A DNA stretch of 64,000 nucleotides from Shimia sp. (GTDB taxonomy: Bacteria; Pseudomonadota; Alphaproteobacteria; Rhodobacterales; Rhodobacteraceae): positions 1-64,000 of the forward strand of contig JAAENN010000020.1 in NCBI GenBank assembly GCA_024224295.1, given 5' to 3'. Position 1 is the stretch's first letter. Each line of letters begins with the position of its first letter. This document shows positions 51,630-61,537 of the stretch, one piece after another. The translations under genes were made by a program, and so were the position numbers. Below the pieces are notes generated by a model that did not search any database, was not told where the DNA came from, and saw only the letters and a list, made by a program, of their open reading frames with translations.

Positions 51630-52609
51630 CGTGCGCGTCCTCCCAGCAACCGCACCATCTGCGCGAGCGTGTCCTCGGCGGTGGTCAACGGCAATACTGA
51701 TAGGCGCATCCGCTTCTGCCACGCCGCCACCTGATCCCGCCGCGATCCGGTCACCTGCGCCAACCCCACACGCACCTCTTCCGCCTGAAAATCCAACAAG
51801 GTCTGTTTCTGCCCATCCGACGCTGTCACTTCGCCCTTATCCGGCACCACGTCTGCACTGGGATCTCCCACCAACCCAAGCACCACATCATTGTGCATCG
51901 CAATCGCGCCCAACCGCCGCTCAGTCTCATCATCGCAAGCGTCAAAATCACTGATTAGGATCACCAGATGATCCCGCGTCGCCAACCGCGCCACCGCTGC
52001 CAGCACGTCATTAAACGGCATCGGGGTCACGTTTGGCGCATCCGCCTTCAACCGATGATTGGCGGTCTCCAAAGAGGTCAAAAACCGTGTCACCGCCGCA
52101 CGTCCACGTCCCGGACGTAGCTCGTCTAACTCGCTATCGCCAAACACCACACCTCCCACACGGTCGCCCTGTTTGGCCACCCGGTGGGCTACGATCGCCG
52201 CGCATTCCGCTGCGGTGACCGCCTTGGTGTTGTGCACCGTGCCGTAAAACATCGACATCCGCTGATCGACCACAATCAACGTCGGACGATCCCGCTCCTC
52301 CGTGTAAACCCGCACATAAGGCGATCCCGCCCGCGCTGTGACCTTCCAGTCAATTGCGCGCACATCATCGCCCGGCAGGTAATCACGCAGCTCTTCAAAA
52401 TCCAAACCGCGCCCGCGAATGCGAGACCGGTGTCGCCCCTGTAGCGCGGACCGCGCAGGCTGTTTTGGCAAAAACGAAATTGCTCGCGCAGCCGCTTCCA
52501 ATGACCGCAACCCCTGCAAGCCCACATAGATGCGCGGATCATCCGCATCTTGAGATGGCGACCGATCCGGTGCCACGCCTGCGCGGGATAAAGCTGTACG
52601 GTTTCGCAT
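51626..52609 (-). CDS. DUF58-family protein of the MoxR-Bat operon
   Basis: A 327-residue cytoplasmic protein. The DUF58 core GRGLDFEELRDYLPGDDVRAIDWKVTARAG is at about residues 66-95, followed by a VWA-like region with TLIVVDQRMSMFYGTV and HLVILISDFDACDDE. The shape suggests a degenerate VWA fold; no enzymatic activity is known. GGAGGAAGCC precedes the ATG, 12 nt after moxR. Confidence 0.9.
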   Translation of the reverse strand: MRNRTALSRAGVAPDRSPSQDADDPRIYVGLQGLRSLEAAARAISFLPKQPARSALQGRHRSRIRGRGLDFEELRDYLPGDDVRAIDWKVTARAGSPYVRVYTEERDRPTLIVVDQRMSMFYGTVHNTKAVTAAECAAIVAHRVAKQGDRVGGVVFGDSELDELRPGRGRAAVTRFLTSLETANHRLKADAPNVTPMPFNDVLAAVARLATRDHLVILISDFDACDDETERRLGAIAMHNDVVLGLVGDPSADVVPDKGEVTASDGQKQTLLDFQAEEVRVGLAQVTGSRRDQVAAWQKRMRLSVLPLTTAEDTLAQMVRLLGGRAR

Positions 52610-52621
52610 GGCTTCCTCCGC

Positions 52622-53617
52622 CTATGGCACCGCCACCAGCGTCAACAGCTCGGCCACCACATCATCTGCGGACACTCCACTGCCTTGCGCCTCATAGCTC
52701 AACGCCAACCGATGGCGCAGCACATCCGGCGCAATCGCCTGAATGTCCTCAGGATCTACGTAATCGCGCCCCTTCATCCAAGCGTGCGCCCGCGAGCACC
52801 GATCCAGCGCCAAAGACGCCCTCGGGCTCCCACCCAGTTCGATCCACTTAGCAAGGTTCTCGCCAAACGCTGCTGGCGCGCGTGTGGCTTGCACAATCGT
52901 GGCCATATAGACCTCCATCGCTTCGGCACAATGCAAACCGGCGATCTCGCGTCGCGCTCGAAACACCACGTCCTGCGAAATCGGTGGACGCGGCGCTTTT
53001 GAAGCCTTCTCGGCAGTCTGCTCCTGCAACTGCGCCTGCTCTTCGCCGCGCACCAGCCGGATCACTTCAATCTCATCCTCCAGTGGCGGGTAGAGAATAT
53101 TCACATGCATCAGGAACCGGTCCATCTGCGCCTCGGGCAACGGATAGGTCCCCTCTTGCTCCACCGGGTTCTGTGTCGCCATCACCATGAACAGCGGTTC
53201 CATCTTATGCGTGGTCCCAGCCACCGTCACCTGCCGTTCTTCCATCGCCTCAAGCAAGGCCGCCTGCACCTTTGCCGGCGCCCGGTTGATCTCATCCGCC
53301 AGCACGACGTTGGCGAAAATCGGCCCCGGCTGGAATCGGAACTGTTCCCCATCCGCCGCGCCTTGCACATACATCTCCGTTCCAGTCACATCCGCAGGCA
53401 ACAGGTCCGGCGTGAACTGGATCCGCGAATAGTCACACTCCAGGTTCTTCGCCAAGGCTTTCACGGCACGGGTCTTGGCCAAACCCGGCAGGCCTTCCAG
53501 CAGAAGGTTACCGTTGGCCAACAAGCCAATCAGCAAGCGGTCAATCACATCGCGCTGGCCAATGATGCTCTCGCCCATGCGGTCGCGCAGCGCATTGATC
53601 TCGTCCAGTGCCGTCAT
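52622..53617 (-). CDS. MoxR-family AAA+ ATPase
   Basis: A 331-residue AAA+ protein thought to act as a chaperone for VWA-domain partners. Walker A is GLPGLAKT (residues 43-50), Walker B is NVVLADEINRAPAK (about 104-117), and sensor 1 lies in FMVMATQNPVEQEGTYPLPEAQMDRF. The C-terminal lid carries GGSPRASLALDRCSRAHAWMKGRDYVDPEDI. It begins 28 nt after the phosphatase stop, with AAGGGA before the ATG. It is presumably the motor of the Bat complex. Confidence 0.94.
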   Translation of the reverse strand: MTALDEINALRDRMGESIIGQRDVIDRLLIGLLANGNLLLEGLPGLAKTRAVKALAKNLECDYSRIQFTPDLLPADVTGTEMYVQGAADGEQFRFQPGPIFANVVLADEINRAPAKVQAALLEAMEERQVTVAGTTHKMEPLFMVMATQNPVEQEGTYPLPEAQMDRFLMHVNILYPPLEDEIEVIRLVRGEEQAQLQEQTAEKASKAPRPPISQDVVFRARREIAGLHCAEAMEVYMATIVQATRAPAAFGENLAKWIELGGSPRASLALDRCSRAHAWMKGRDYVDPEDIQAIAPDVLRHRLALSYEAQGSGVSADDVVAELLTLVAVP

Positions 53618-53645
53618 GTTTTTGTCCCTTTGATCTTTCCCCGGT

Positions 53646-55337
53646 TCATTGACTCACCTCCACCAACGGGTTTCCGTTCGCCCCGGACGGTGCCTTAACG
53701 CCAAGGTAGGCGGCAATGGTTGGTGCCACGTCCACCGTGTGTATTTCACGCCCAACGCGCGCCGCCGCGATCCCGGGTCCGGCAAAAATCACGGGCACAA
53801 AGCTGTCATAGCGCCACGGCGAGCCATGCGTGGATGCCACCGTTAGCCCGTCAAAATCTGCAATAAACCAATGCGGTTCAAACACCACATAAATGTCACC
53901 GGACCGTTCGCTGTGAAAATTCGCAAGCACAGCCCTTGAAATCATATCGTCTGCAACCGCGCCCTGCCGCAAGCGGTCACTTGGAATGGCGCGCGCAATG
54001 CCCGGCAATTTCACCATTTCTTCGGCGACCACGTCCGCCACATCCGCCACGGCAAGTCCACGTGCGGTGATCTTCTGTTTGTCCAAGTAGACATAAGGAT
54101 TGGAAAAATTGCGGATCAATCCCTCACCTACACCAAACAGGTTCTTCAGACGCACAAAGCCCGGCTCCGTATCCCCCCGTTCAAATGCAAATGTGTCTGC
54201 CTCAATCCCATGCTGTGCCAGATACTCCGGATGCTCAGGCGCTCCGTGATCCGCCGATAGCACCACCAACGTCTTGTCCAAACCCACTTTGGCGTCCACA
54301 AATGTAAGTAGCTCCGCCAGCGTGTCATCCAACCGTCTTATATTGTCCTCAGCTTCCAGCGAACTAGGTCCAAAAATATGGCCCACATAATCGGTGCTGC
54401 TAAGGCTGACAGACAGGTAATCCGGAAACACATCTGCTCCCAAATCTTCCGCCTCGATCAAAGTCTTGGCAAAATCCACGGTCAGTTCATCTCCGGCCGG
54501 ACTAAGCGTCAGAAACGTGGTGTAATACTTCCCATCCTGCAGGCCATAATCATGCGGGAAAACCCGCCCAAATCCTGGAAAATCTGTCTCCCACGGCTGA
54601 TCATCGCGATCACCAAAACTGTAACTCTCGCGCGCATCGCGCAGCATCCAGAAGGTGTTGGCCTAGGCCGCAACTTTACCACTGTCATTCCATTCTGACA
54701 CCCAATCAGGATAATCTTGACGATAAAATGAGGAGGTCACAAACCGACCTTCAGATTTTGAGAACCAATAGGCCTGCCCCGCGTGTCCCGCCATGGCAAT
54801 AGCGCCGCGGTCTTTCACAGACACCCCAAAAACCTTGGTCTGAGGGCCAAAATGCATCTTGATTTCATCCGCAATAGTGCTGCTCAGAATGCTGCGCGGA
54901 GAACGCCCATCTGTGGTCGCCGCGCGCTGTGTCGGATCAATCTCGGCATTCTGATCCACGCCCTGCGCGCCGATCAGAGGAAAATCCGGATCTTGCACAT
55001 TGTAGAATTGCTGGCCGGTTTCACAGTCAAACCAAAGGTTCGCGACCATTCCATGCACTGCGGGGTCCGCGCCTGTCGACAGCGTTGCGTGCCCCACCAC
55101 CGTTTCCGTATTGGCGTGGCGATGATGCGCATTTGTGTAATGCACCCCCGAATCCAGCAGTTTCTGAAATCCGGCCGCGCCCATGCCTGCACCAAAGCGT
55201 GTGATCAAATCCCCCCGCAGCTGGTCCACAGTGATCTGTAAAACAAGTCGAGGCGTTTCTTGTGCCTGCGCAACGCCAAAGCCCAGCATCAAAGCCAAAG
55301 ACAAACAGGGTGTTTTAAACGACGTCAACAAAGTCAT
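53646..55337 (-). pseudogene. PafA-like alkaline phosphatase interrupted by one in-frame TAG
   Basis: Read through, this would be a 563-residue secreted phosphatase (signal peptide ending VAQA-QE), close to the usual PafA length. The nucleophile region HANTETVVGHATLSTG is at about residues 74-89. The remaining metal ligands are in STDYVGHIFGP, LSADHGAPEHPEY and ASTHGSPWRYDSFVP. A TAG at 54663-54665 (codon 225) lies between DSGKVAA and ANTFWMLRDARESY, with the frame kept on both sides. There is no other defect. It is therefore a recent nonsense mutation, a sequencing error or a read-through stop; I favour the first two. Confidence 0.8.
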
Positions 55338-55385
55338 AGGGCCATCCAAATTACATCAGGGCCGTGCCCCAGATCAAAATTATCC

Positions 55386-55405
55386 CTCCCGGCCAAAACC
55401 GGCCG
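55386..55405 (-). terminator. weak hairpin after the arylsulfatase gene
   Basis: On the minus strand CCGGCC-GGTTTT-GGCCGG forms a six-base-pair stem, 25 nt past the sulfatase stop and before the phosphatase gene. It has no T-run, so it is at best a partial terminator. Confidence 0.4.
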
Positions 55406-55429
55406 GAAGGGGGTTTCTCTGTCAGGAAT

Positions 55430-57004
55430 TTACTTTGAGCCAATCTGGCTAAAGATCTTGTCCTTAGCATCCCCAATAGTGAAGCTGCCCGGTTTCTGAC
55501 GCGGTGGGAATTCCTCAAATGTCGCGAGGAACTCGCTCACATAGCCAGCTGCTGGCAACAGCAGGTAAACGCGATCAAGGTACCAATCCCAATAGGTATT
55601 AGAGGTGATGTTGGCGCGCTCATACGGGTCACGACGCAGGTTAAACAACAGCGGGATACGCAGCTCTGTCCATGGCTCCGCCCAGGCCCGCAGGGTCTGC
55701 GGATAACGATGCTCAAGGAAGATCACTTTCCAGTCGTTGTAGCGCAGCGCAGTCAGATCGCCGTCGTCGGAGAAGTAGAAAATCTCACGACGCGGGGTCT
55801 CGTCAGATTCGCCCTTCAGATACGGCAGGAAGTTGTAACCATCCAAATGCACCTTGTACTCACGGCCAATCGCCTGAACACCACCGGCTTTCAGATTTTC
55901 TTTGATGTCCGCATTGCCAGCCGCTGCAAGATAGGTTGGCAACCAATCCATGTGGTGCATGATTTGGTTAGAAATCGAACCGGCTTCGATGTTGCCGGGC
56001 CAACGCACCATGGAGGGCACACGCCAACCACCTTCCCAGTTGGTGTTTTTCTCACCACGGAACGGAGTCATCGCCGCATCCGGCCAGCTGTTCATATGCG
56101 GGCCATTGTCGGTGGAGTAATGCACAATGGTGTTGTCGGAAATGCCAAGCTCGTCCAGCACATCCAGAAGCTGGCCAACATGCATGTCATGTTCGATCAT
56201 GCCCGCCTGGTACTCATCCATATGTTTGCCAGCGATCTCATCCGCTTTTAGGCGCATCTCGTCTTTAACGTGCGTGCGGAAGTGCATCCGTGTGCCGCTC
56301 CACCAGACAAAGAAAGGCTGACCCTGATCGTTGGAGCGTTTGATGAAGTCAATCGCCGCCGCAACGGTTTCCTCATCCACGGTTTCCATACGCTTCTTGG
56401 TCAGCGGTCCAGTGTCCTCGATGCTGCCATCAGCAGAGGATTTGATCACACCACGCGGACCAAACCGCTCGCGGAACTCAGGGTCTTGAGGGTAATCTTC
56501 GTTTTCCGGCTCTTCTTCCGCGTTCAAGTGGTAGAGATTACCAAAGAACTCGTCAAAACCATGGTTGGTTGGCAGCATTTCATCTCGGTCACCCAAGTGG
56601 TTTTTACCAAACTGCCCGGTGACATAGCCTTCCGCTTTCAGCAAGCCCGCGATGGTGGGATCCTCCACCTGCATGCCTTCAGGTGCGCCTGGCATGCCCA
56701 CTTTGGACAGGCCGGTGCGGAACACCGATTGACCGGTGATGAATGACGAACGGCCGGCAGTACAGGATTGCTCACCGTAATAATCGGTGAAAATCATGCC
56801 CTCATCGGCCACCCGGTCGATATTTGGCGTTTGATAACCCATCAGTCCCATGGTGTAGGCAGAGATATTGGACTGACCAATATCATCCCCCCAGATCACG
56901 AGAATGTTGGGCTTTTCTTGCGCCGTCAGTGCGGTCGCAACCGTCGTGACCACAGCGGTGACCGCTGAGAGACGCACGACAGTCTTCATTGGGTTCAGAC
57001 CCAT
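55430..57004 (-). CDS. secreted arylsulfatase (type I, FGly-dependent)
   Basis: A 524-residue periplasmic enzyme with a signal peptide (cleavage near LTA-QE). The formylglycine motif is C81-T-A-G-R85 in EQSCTAGRSSFITGQ. Metal ligands are in IWGDDIGQSNISAY and STDNGPHMNSWPD. It is a classic sulfatase of the alkaline-phosphatase superfamily and needs a formylglycine-generating enzyme encoded elsewhere. AGAGAG precedes the ATG. Two abutting palindromes and a TTGACA box lie upstream, suggesting tight regulation. Confidence 0.93.
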   Translation of the reverse strand: MGLNPMKTVVRLSAVTAVVTTVATALTAQEKPNILVIWGDDIGQSNISAYTMGLMGYQTPNIDRVADEGMIFTDYYGEQSCTAGRSSFITGQSVFRTGLSKVGMPGAPEGMQVEDPTIAGLLKAEGYVTGQFGKNHLGDRDEMLPTNHGFDEFFGNLYHLNAEEEPENEDYPQDPEFRERFGPRGVIKSSADGSIEDTGPLTKKRMETVDEETVAAAIDFIKRSNDQGQPFFVWWSGTRMHFRTHVKDEMRLKADEIAGKHMDEYQAGMIEHDMHVGQLLDVLDELGISDNTIVHYSTDNGPHMNSWPDAAMTPFRGEKNTNWEGGWRVPSMVRWPGNIEAGSISNQIMHHMDWLPTYLAAAGNADIKENLKAGGVQAIGREYKVHLDGYNFLPYLKGESDETPRREIFYFSDDGDLTALRYNDWKVIFLEHRYPQTLRAWAEPWTELRIPLLFNLRRDPYERANITSNTYWDWYLDRVYLLLPAAGYVSEFLATFEEFPPRQKPGSFTIGDAKDKIFSQIGSK

Positions 57005-57111
57005 AACAAAACTCTCTTAAAAAAGGACACCTGAAAGCAATCTTAGCTAAAACATTGGCAAACAAAAAACGTCAGGTGCCACGCCAAAAATGTGCGCAAC
57101 CCTCACTCTAC

Positions 57112-57117
57112 TGTCAA
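57112..57117 (-). promoter_or_regulatory. probable -35 box of the arylsulfatase gene
   Basis: TTGACA on the minus strand, about 108 nt before the sulfatase ATG. The sequence 17 nt further on, CACATT, is a poor -10, which would fit a promoter that needs an activator bound at the palindromes just upstream. Confidence 0.4.
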
Positions 57118-57127
57118 TTGAAATTAT

Positions 57128-57157
57128 TCCACAATTTGTGGATTTCACAATGTGAAA
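57128..57157. promoter_or_regulatory. two abutting 15-bp perfect palindromes upstream of the arylsulfatase
   Basis: TCCACAATTTGTGGA (57128-57142) and TTTCACAATGTGAAA (57143-57157) are each perfect 7+1+7 inverted repeats and touch without a gap. They share the core CACAA/TTGTG or CACA/TGTG. They lie just upstream of a TTGACA box. Odd-length palindromes of this type recall IclR-family operators; no such regulator gene is in the window. Confidence 0.6.
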
Positions 57158-57209
57158 CACAACCCTAAGGAATGCGAAACCTGGCCGTGGGACACAGGGT
57201 CAACGGAGC

Positions 57210-57989
57210 TCAGAGGCCGGTAAACCTCTTCGTCAGGTCCTGCGCCTCCGCTTGCAGTCCATAAGGCGCGTTTATTATGAACATGCCGGACCCTATCATA
57301 CGATGGCCCTCTTCTGCAGGGGGGAATTCCACCTCATGGCGCAGGACCTTGGGGAACCCTTTGACCTCCAGTTCTTCCAGCATTGGTGTGTGCGTACCGT
57401 CGCGCAGGATCGGATACCACAGCGCAATCACGCCCACGTTCCACTTGCGATGCACATTGGCAATCCAGCCCGGCAGGGTCTTGTAGTCGCTTTTGATTTC
57501 ATAACTCGGATCAATCAACAGCACCCCACGCCGTGGCGTTGGCGGACAAATCCCCATGACGGTCTCAAATCCGTCTTTCTGATGTACTTTCGCGCCACTG
57601 CCGCGCATGGCTTGCCGCAAACCAGTCGCCTCCTGCGGATGCAACTCACACAACTGCATGCTGTCCTCTGGTCGCAACAAAGCCTGCGCAATCGCAGGCG
57701 AGCCGGGATAGGCCTTATCGCCATGCCGCGCCTGCACCGCCATCAATGCGCGCTTGTAGGGATGATCATTTGTAAACCACCCAGCCGCCTTGCCAATTCC
57801 GGCCTCTGCCTCACCGGTTTTGACCGCCGCCACATCATCCAACTGATAGACGCCACGCGCCGCGTGGGTCTCCAGATAACTCATCGGTTTGGGCTTTTGC
57901 CCCATGTATTCCAGCATCACGGCCAAAAGCGCGTGTTTCTGAACATCCGCCAGATTGCCGGCGTGGTAGATGTGTTGGTAACTCAGCAT
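57210..57989 (-). CDS. rlmJ: 23S rRNA (adenine(2030)-N6)-methyltransferase
   Basis: A 259-residue S-adenosylmethionine-dependent enzyme that methylates A2030 of 23S rRNA. The start MLSYQHIYHAGNLADVQKHALL is diagnostic, YLETHAARGVYQL binds SAM, and the catalytic DPSYEIKSDY fits the DPPY-type N6-adenine methylase motif with Ser for the second Pro. It is monocistronic, between the sulfatase regulatory region and the porin gene. Confidence 0.94.
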   Translation of the reverse strand: MLSYQHIYHAGNLADVQKHALLAVMLEYMGQKPKPMSYLETHAARGVYQLDDVAAVKTGEAEAGIGKAAGWFTNDHPYKRALMAVQARHGDKAYPGSPAIAQALLRPEDSMQLCELHPQEATGLRQAMRGSGAKVHQKDGFETVMGICPPTPRRGVLLIDPSYEIKSDYKTLPGWIANVHRKWNVGVIALWYPILRDGTHTPMLEELEVKGFPKVLRHEVEFPPAEEGHRMIGSGMFIINAPYGLQAEAQDLTKRFTGL

Positions 57990-58194
57990 GGGCTTTCAAT
58001 AGCCTGACCACGCGCCAAAGCCCAGACGGCAGTTTTCAGCCCATTGGAACCAACAGATTTTGCAGCTTCTTGCCCAGTTTTAAGCGGCTTTTTGCGCCCC
58101 TCTTCAAACCCCTGTGTGCGGCGGCCACTTGCGTCCCGAGACAGAACAGTCTCGCAAAAACAAAAACACCACTCACGCATGAGAGGAAAGACCC

Positions 58195-58833
58195 ATGAAC
58201 TATCGCACACCTATTTGCGCCGCTGCGCTTTGTGCTACCTTTGCGTTTACCACCGGCGCCGCCGCCCAAGGCTGGAACTGGTCCTACGGGGCGGACATGA
58301 CGTCCGACTACATCGATTCCGGTGTGTCCAAATCGGACGGCTTCGCCATTCAGCCTTGGGTCGAGGTTGAAAACAGCGGGTTCTATTTTGGAGTATGGGG
58401 CTCCAACATCGATCTCGGCACCGATGACAAATGGCAATACGACCTCTATACTGGTTACCGTTCCAACGTAGGTCAAAACTTCGCCTATGACCTTGGTCTT
58501 GTACGCAAATCCTACGATGACACCGGCTATGACCGCAGCGAAGCGGCCGTGGGGCTCACGTACACATTTGACAACGCCTTGTATGTGAAAGGTTACGCCG
58601 CTTACAACTGGACCAACACTAGCTACAACCGCTACGCGCAGCTTGGTTATGATTTTGGCGACCGCTGGCGCACCTCGGCTCGCTACGGAGCCGATGATGG
58701 TGCCGCCAGTGACTATTACTGGGATGTGGGCGCGGAATACGCCTTCACAGATAACATTTCCTTTGACTTGCGCTACCACGGCCGCGATGGCTACGACGAA
58801 GGAGTCGTCGGCATGGTGAAACTTGCCTTCTAA
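58195..58833 (+). CDS. TorF-family outer-membrane beta-barrel protein (putative porin)
   Basis: A 212-residue protein with a signal peptide (cleavage AAA-QG). The mature part has alternating aromatic and polar strands (WNWSYGADMTSDYIDSGVSKSDG, FYFGVWGSNIDLG, YDLYTGYRSNVG) and ends in a phenylalanine (VKLAF), as outer-membrane barrels do. TorF proteins are small putative porins of unknown selectivity. AGAGGAAAGACCC precedes the ATG. Confidence 0.85.
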   Translation: MNYRTPICAAALCATFAFTTGAAAQGWNWSYGADMTSDYIDSGVSKSDGFAIQPWVEVENSGFYFGVWGSNIDLGTDDKWQYDLYTGYRSNVGQNFAYDLGLVRKSYDDTGYDRSEAAVGLTYTFDNALYVKGYAAYNWTNTSYNRYAQLGYDFGDRWRTSARYGADDGAASDYYWDVGAEYAFTDNISFDLRYHGRDGYDEGVVGMVKLAF

Positions 58834-58956
58834 ACGAGCAATCACAGCCAGTTGGCCACCCTCTGCCCCCCCCTCGCGGCGGAATGTCGCCTTTGACACA
58901 TCGCAGGTCTTTCACAATGGCTTTCGAGTTCCTATAAGAAGGCCTCCCGGGCTTGA

Positions 58957-60039
<1,083 letters not shown>

Positions 60040-60120
60040 CCCGGCGTGATCACGCGCCGGTTTGGCGTCAGTTGTTCAGCGGTGTAGTATAGCGCCCATC
60101 CTTTCTGATCCGGAGGCACC

Positions 60121-61014
60121 TTGGCCAAAGATCGCACCCAGAGCGAGGATTTCTCCGCACCGCTACGGCGGCTGCTTCTGGGTGTGCTGATCCTACTCTT
60201 GCTGGGTGTCTTTTTGATCTGGCGTATCGACAGCCCACGTGTGGAACGTTTTCGCGCGCAAATCACCGACGCGGTGGTGCCAAACTTTGACTGGGCCATG
60301 GCGCCCGTCACCGGCGCGGTCAACATCATGCGCAACTTCCAAAGCTATACGCGCATCGTTGAGCAGAACCGCGAATTGCGCCGTGAGCTGCAGCAGATGA
60401 AAGCTTGGAAAGAGGCCGCGATCCAACTGCGTCAGGAAAACGCCCGCCTGCTGGATCTCAACAATGTTCGCCTCGATCCTCAGCTGACTTATATCACTGG
60501 CGTGGTGCTTGCCGACAGCGGCTCGCCTTTCCGTCAGTCGGTACTTCTCAACATCGGCGCCCGGGATGGCATCATTGACGGTTGGGCCGCGATGGACGGT
60601 ATTGGCCTTGTGGGCCGCATTTCGGGCGTCGGTCAATCCAGCTCCCGCGTAATGCTGCTGACCGACAGTTCCAGCCGCATCCCTGCCCGCATCCAACCTT
60701 CCGGCCAATCCGCGTTGATCGTCGGCGACAACTCCGTCGCGCCCCATGTGGACTTCCTTGAAACACCAGACTTGGTGCGCCCTGGCGACCGCGTGGTGAC
60801 ATCTGGAGACGGCGGCGTCTTCCCCGGTGGTTTGCTGATCGGTCAAGTTGCCGTAGACCCCACCGGTCGCCTGCGCGTGCGCCTCGCCGCAGATTATGAG
60901 CGCCTTGAGTTCCTGCGTGTGCTGCGCCACCATGGTCGAGAACATCTGGACAGCCCCGGTACCGTCATTGCTCCCGACAGCCCCGAAGCCTTTTCGGAGA
61001 CCACCGATGGCTGA
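60121..61014 (+). CDS. mreC: rod-shape determining protein MreC
   Basis: A 297-residue bitopic protein with a membrane segment (about residues 18-37, LLLGVLILLLLGVFLIW), a coiled coil (VEQNRELRRELQQMKAWKEAAIQLRQENARLLDLNN, about residues 79-115) and a periplasmic double beta-barrel with GARDGIIDGWAAMDGIGLVGRI. The start is TTG, with GGAGG just before it. It overlaps mreD by 8 nt. Confidence 0.95.
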   Translation: MAKDRTQSEDFSAPLRRLLLGVLILLLLGVFLIWRIDSPRVERFRAQITDAVVPNFDWAMAPVTGAVNIMRNFQSYTRIVEQNRELRRELQQMKAWKEAAIQLRQENARLLDLNNVRLDPQLTYITGVVLADSGSPFRQSVLLNIGARDGIIDGWAAMDGIGLVGRISGVGQSSSRVMLLTDSSSRIPARIQPSGQSALIVGDNSVAPHVDFLETPDLVRPGDRVVTSGDGGVFPGGLLIGQVAVDPTGRLRVRLAADYERLEFLRVLRHHGREHLDSPGTVIAPDSPEAFSETTDG

Positions 61015-61537
61015 CGCAGCTCTATCCAATAAGTGGTTGATGCGGTTTGTCTTTGCGCTTTTGTGCCTGCTCTTAGTCTTTGCTCAGCTCTTGCCATTAG
61101 AAACCACCCCACGCCGCTGGGCTGGCCCGGAATTTATGGTGGTCCTCGCTCTCGCTTGGGCGGTGCGCCAACCAGACTACACGCCGCCACTGCTGATCGC
61201 TGGCGTGTTCCTTTTGGCCGATTTCCTACTGCTGCGACCACCGGGGCTCGCCGCCGCCATTATGGTGTTTGCTTGCGAAGTTCAGCGCATCCGCGCCCAG
61301 CGCCTGCGCGACGCCACTTTTGCCACCGAATGGCTCACCGCTGCTGCAATCATGCTCGCCATAACGCTTGGTTACCGTCTGATCGGCACCGTCTTTCTTC
61401 TGCCTTTGCCATCGTTGGGCTTGATGCTCATGCAAACCATCATGAACATCGCCATCTACCCGGGTGTGGTGTTCCTATCCCACCTGCTGTTTGGCGTACG
61501 TCGCGCCACAGCCCATGACCCATTGGGGGCCAACTGA
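61007..61537 (+). CDS. mreD: rod-shape determining protein MreD
   Basis: A 176-residue inner-membrane protein with about five segments. It is small and poorly conserved in sequence; FMVVLALAWAVRQPDYTPPLLIAGVFLLADFLLLRPPGL is the usual family block. Position between mreC and mrdA confirms it. The start lies inside the end of mreC (8-nt overlap), and the stop overlaps the mrdA start as TGATG. Confidence 0.92.
   Translation: MADAALSNKWLMRFVFALLCLLLVFAQLLPLETTPRRWAGPEFMVVLALAWAVRQPDYTPPLLIAGVFLLADFLLLRPPGLAAAIMVFACEVQRIRAQRLRDATFATEWLTAAAIMLAITLGYRLIGTVFLLPLPSLGLMLMQTIMNIAIYPGVVFLSHLLFGVRRATAHDPLGAN

Noticed and set aside
54663-54665. TAG as pyrrolysine or a suppressed amber codon
   Set aside because: No pyrrolysine genes are visible, the residue is not a known pyrrolysine site, and this bacterial group is not known for amber decoding. 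Mutation or sequencing error is simpler.
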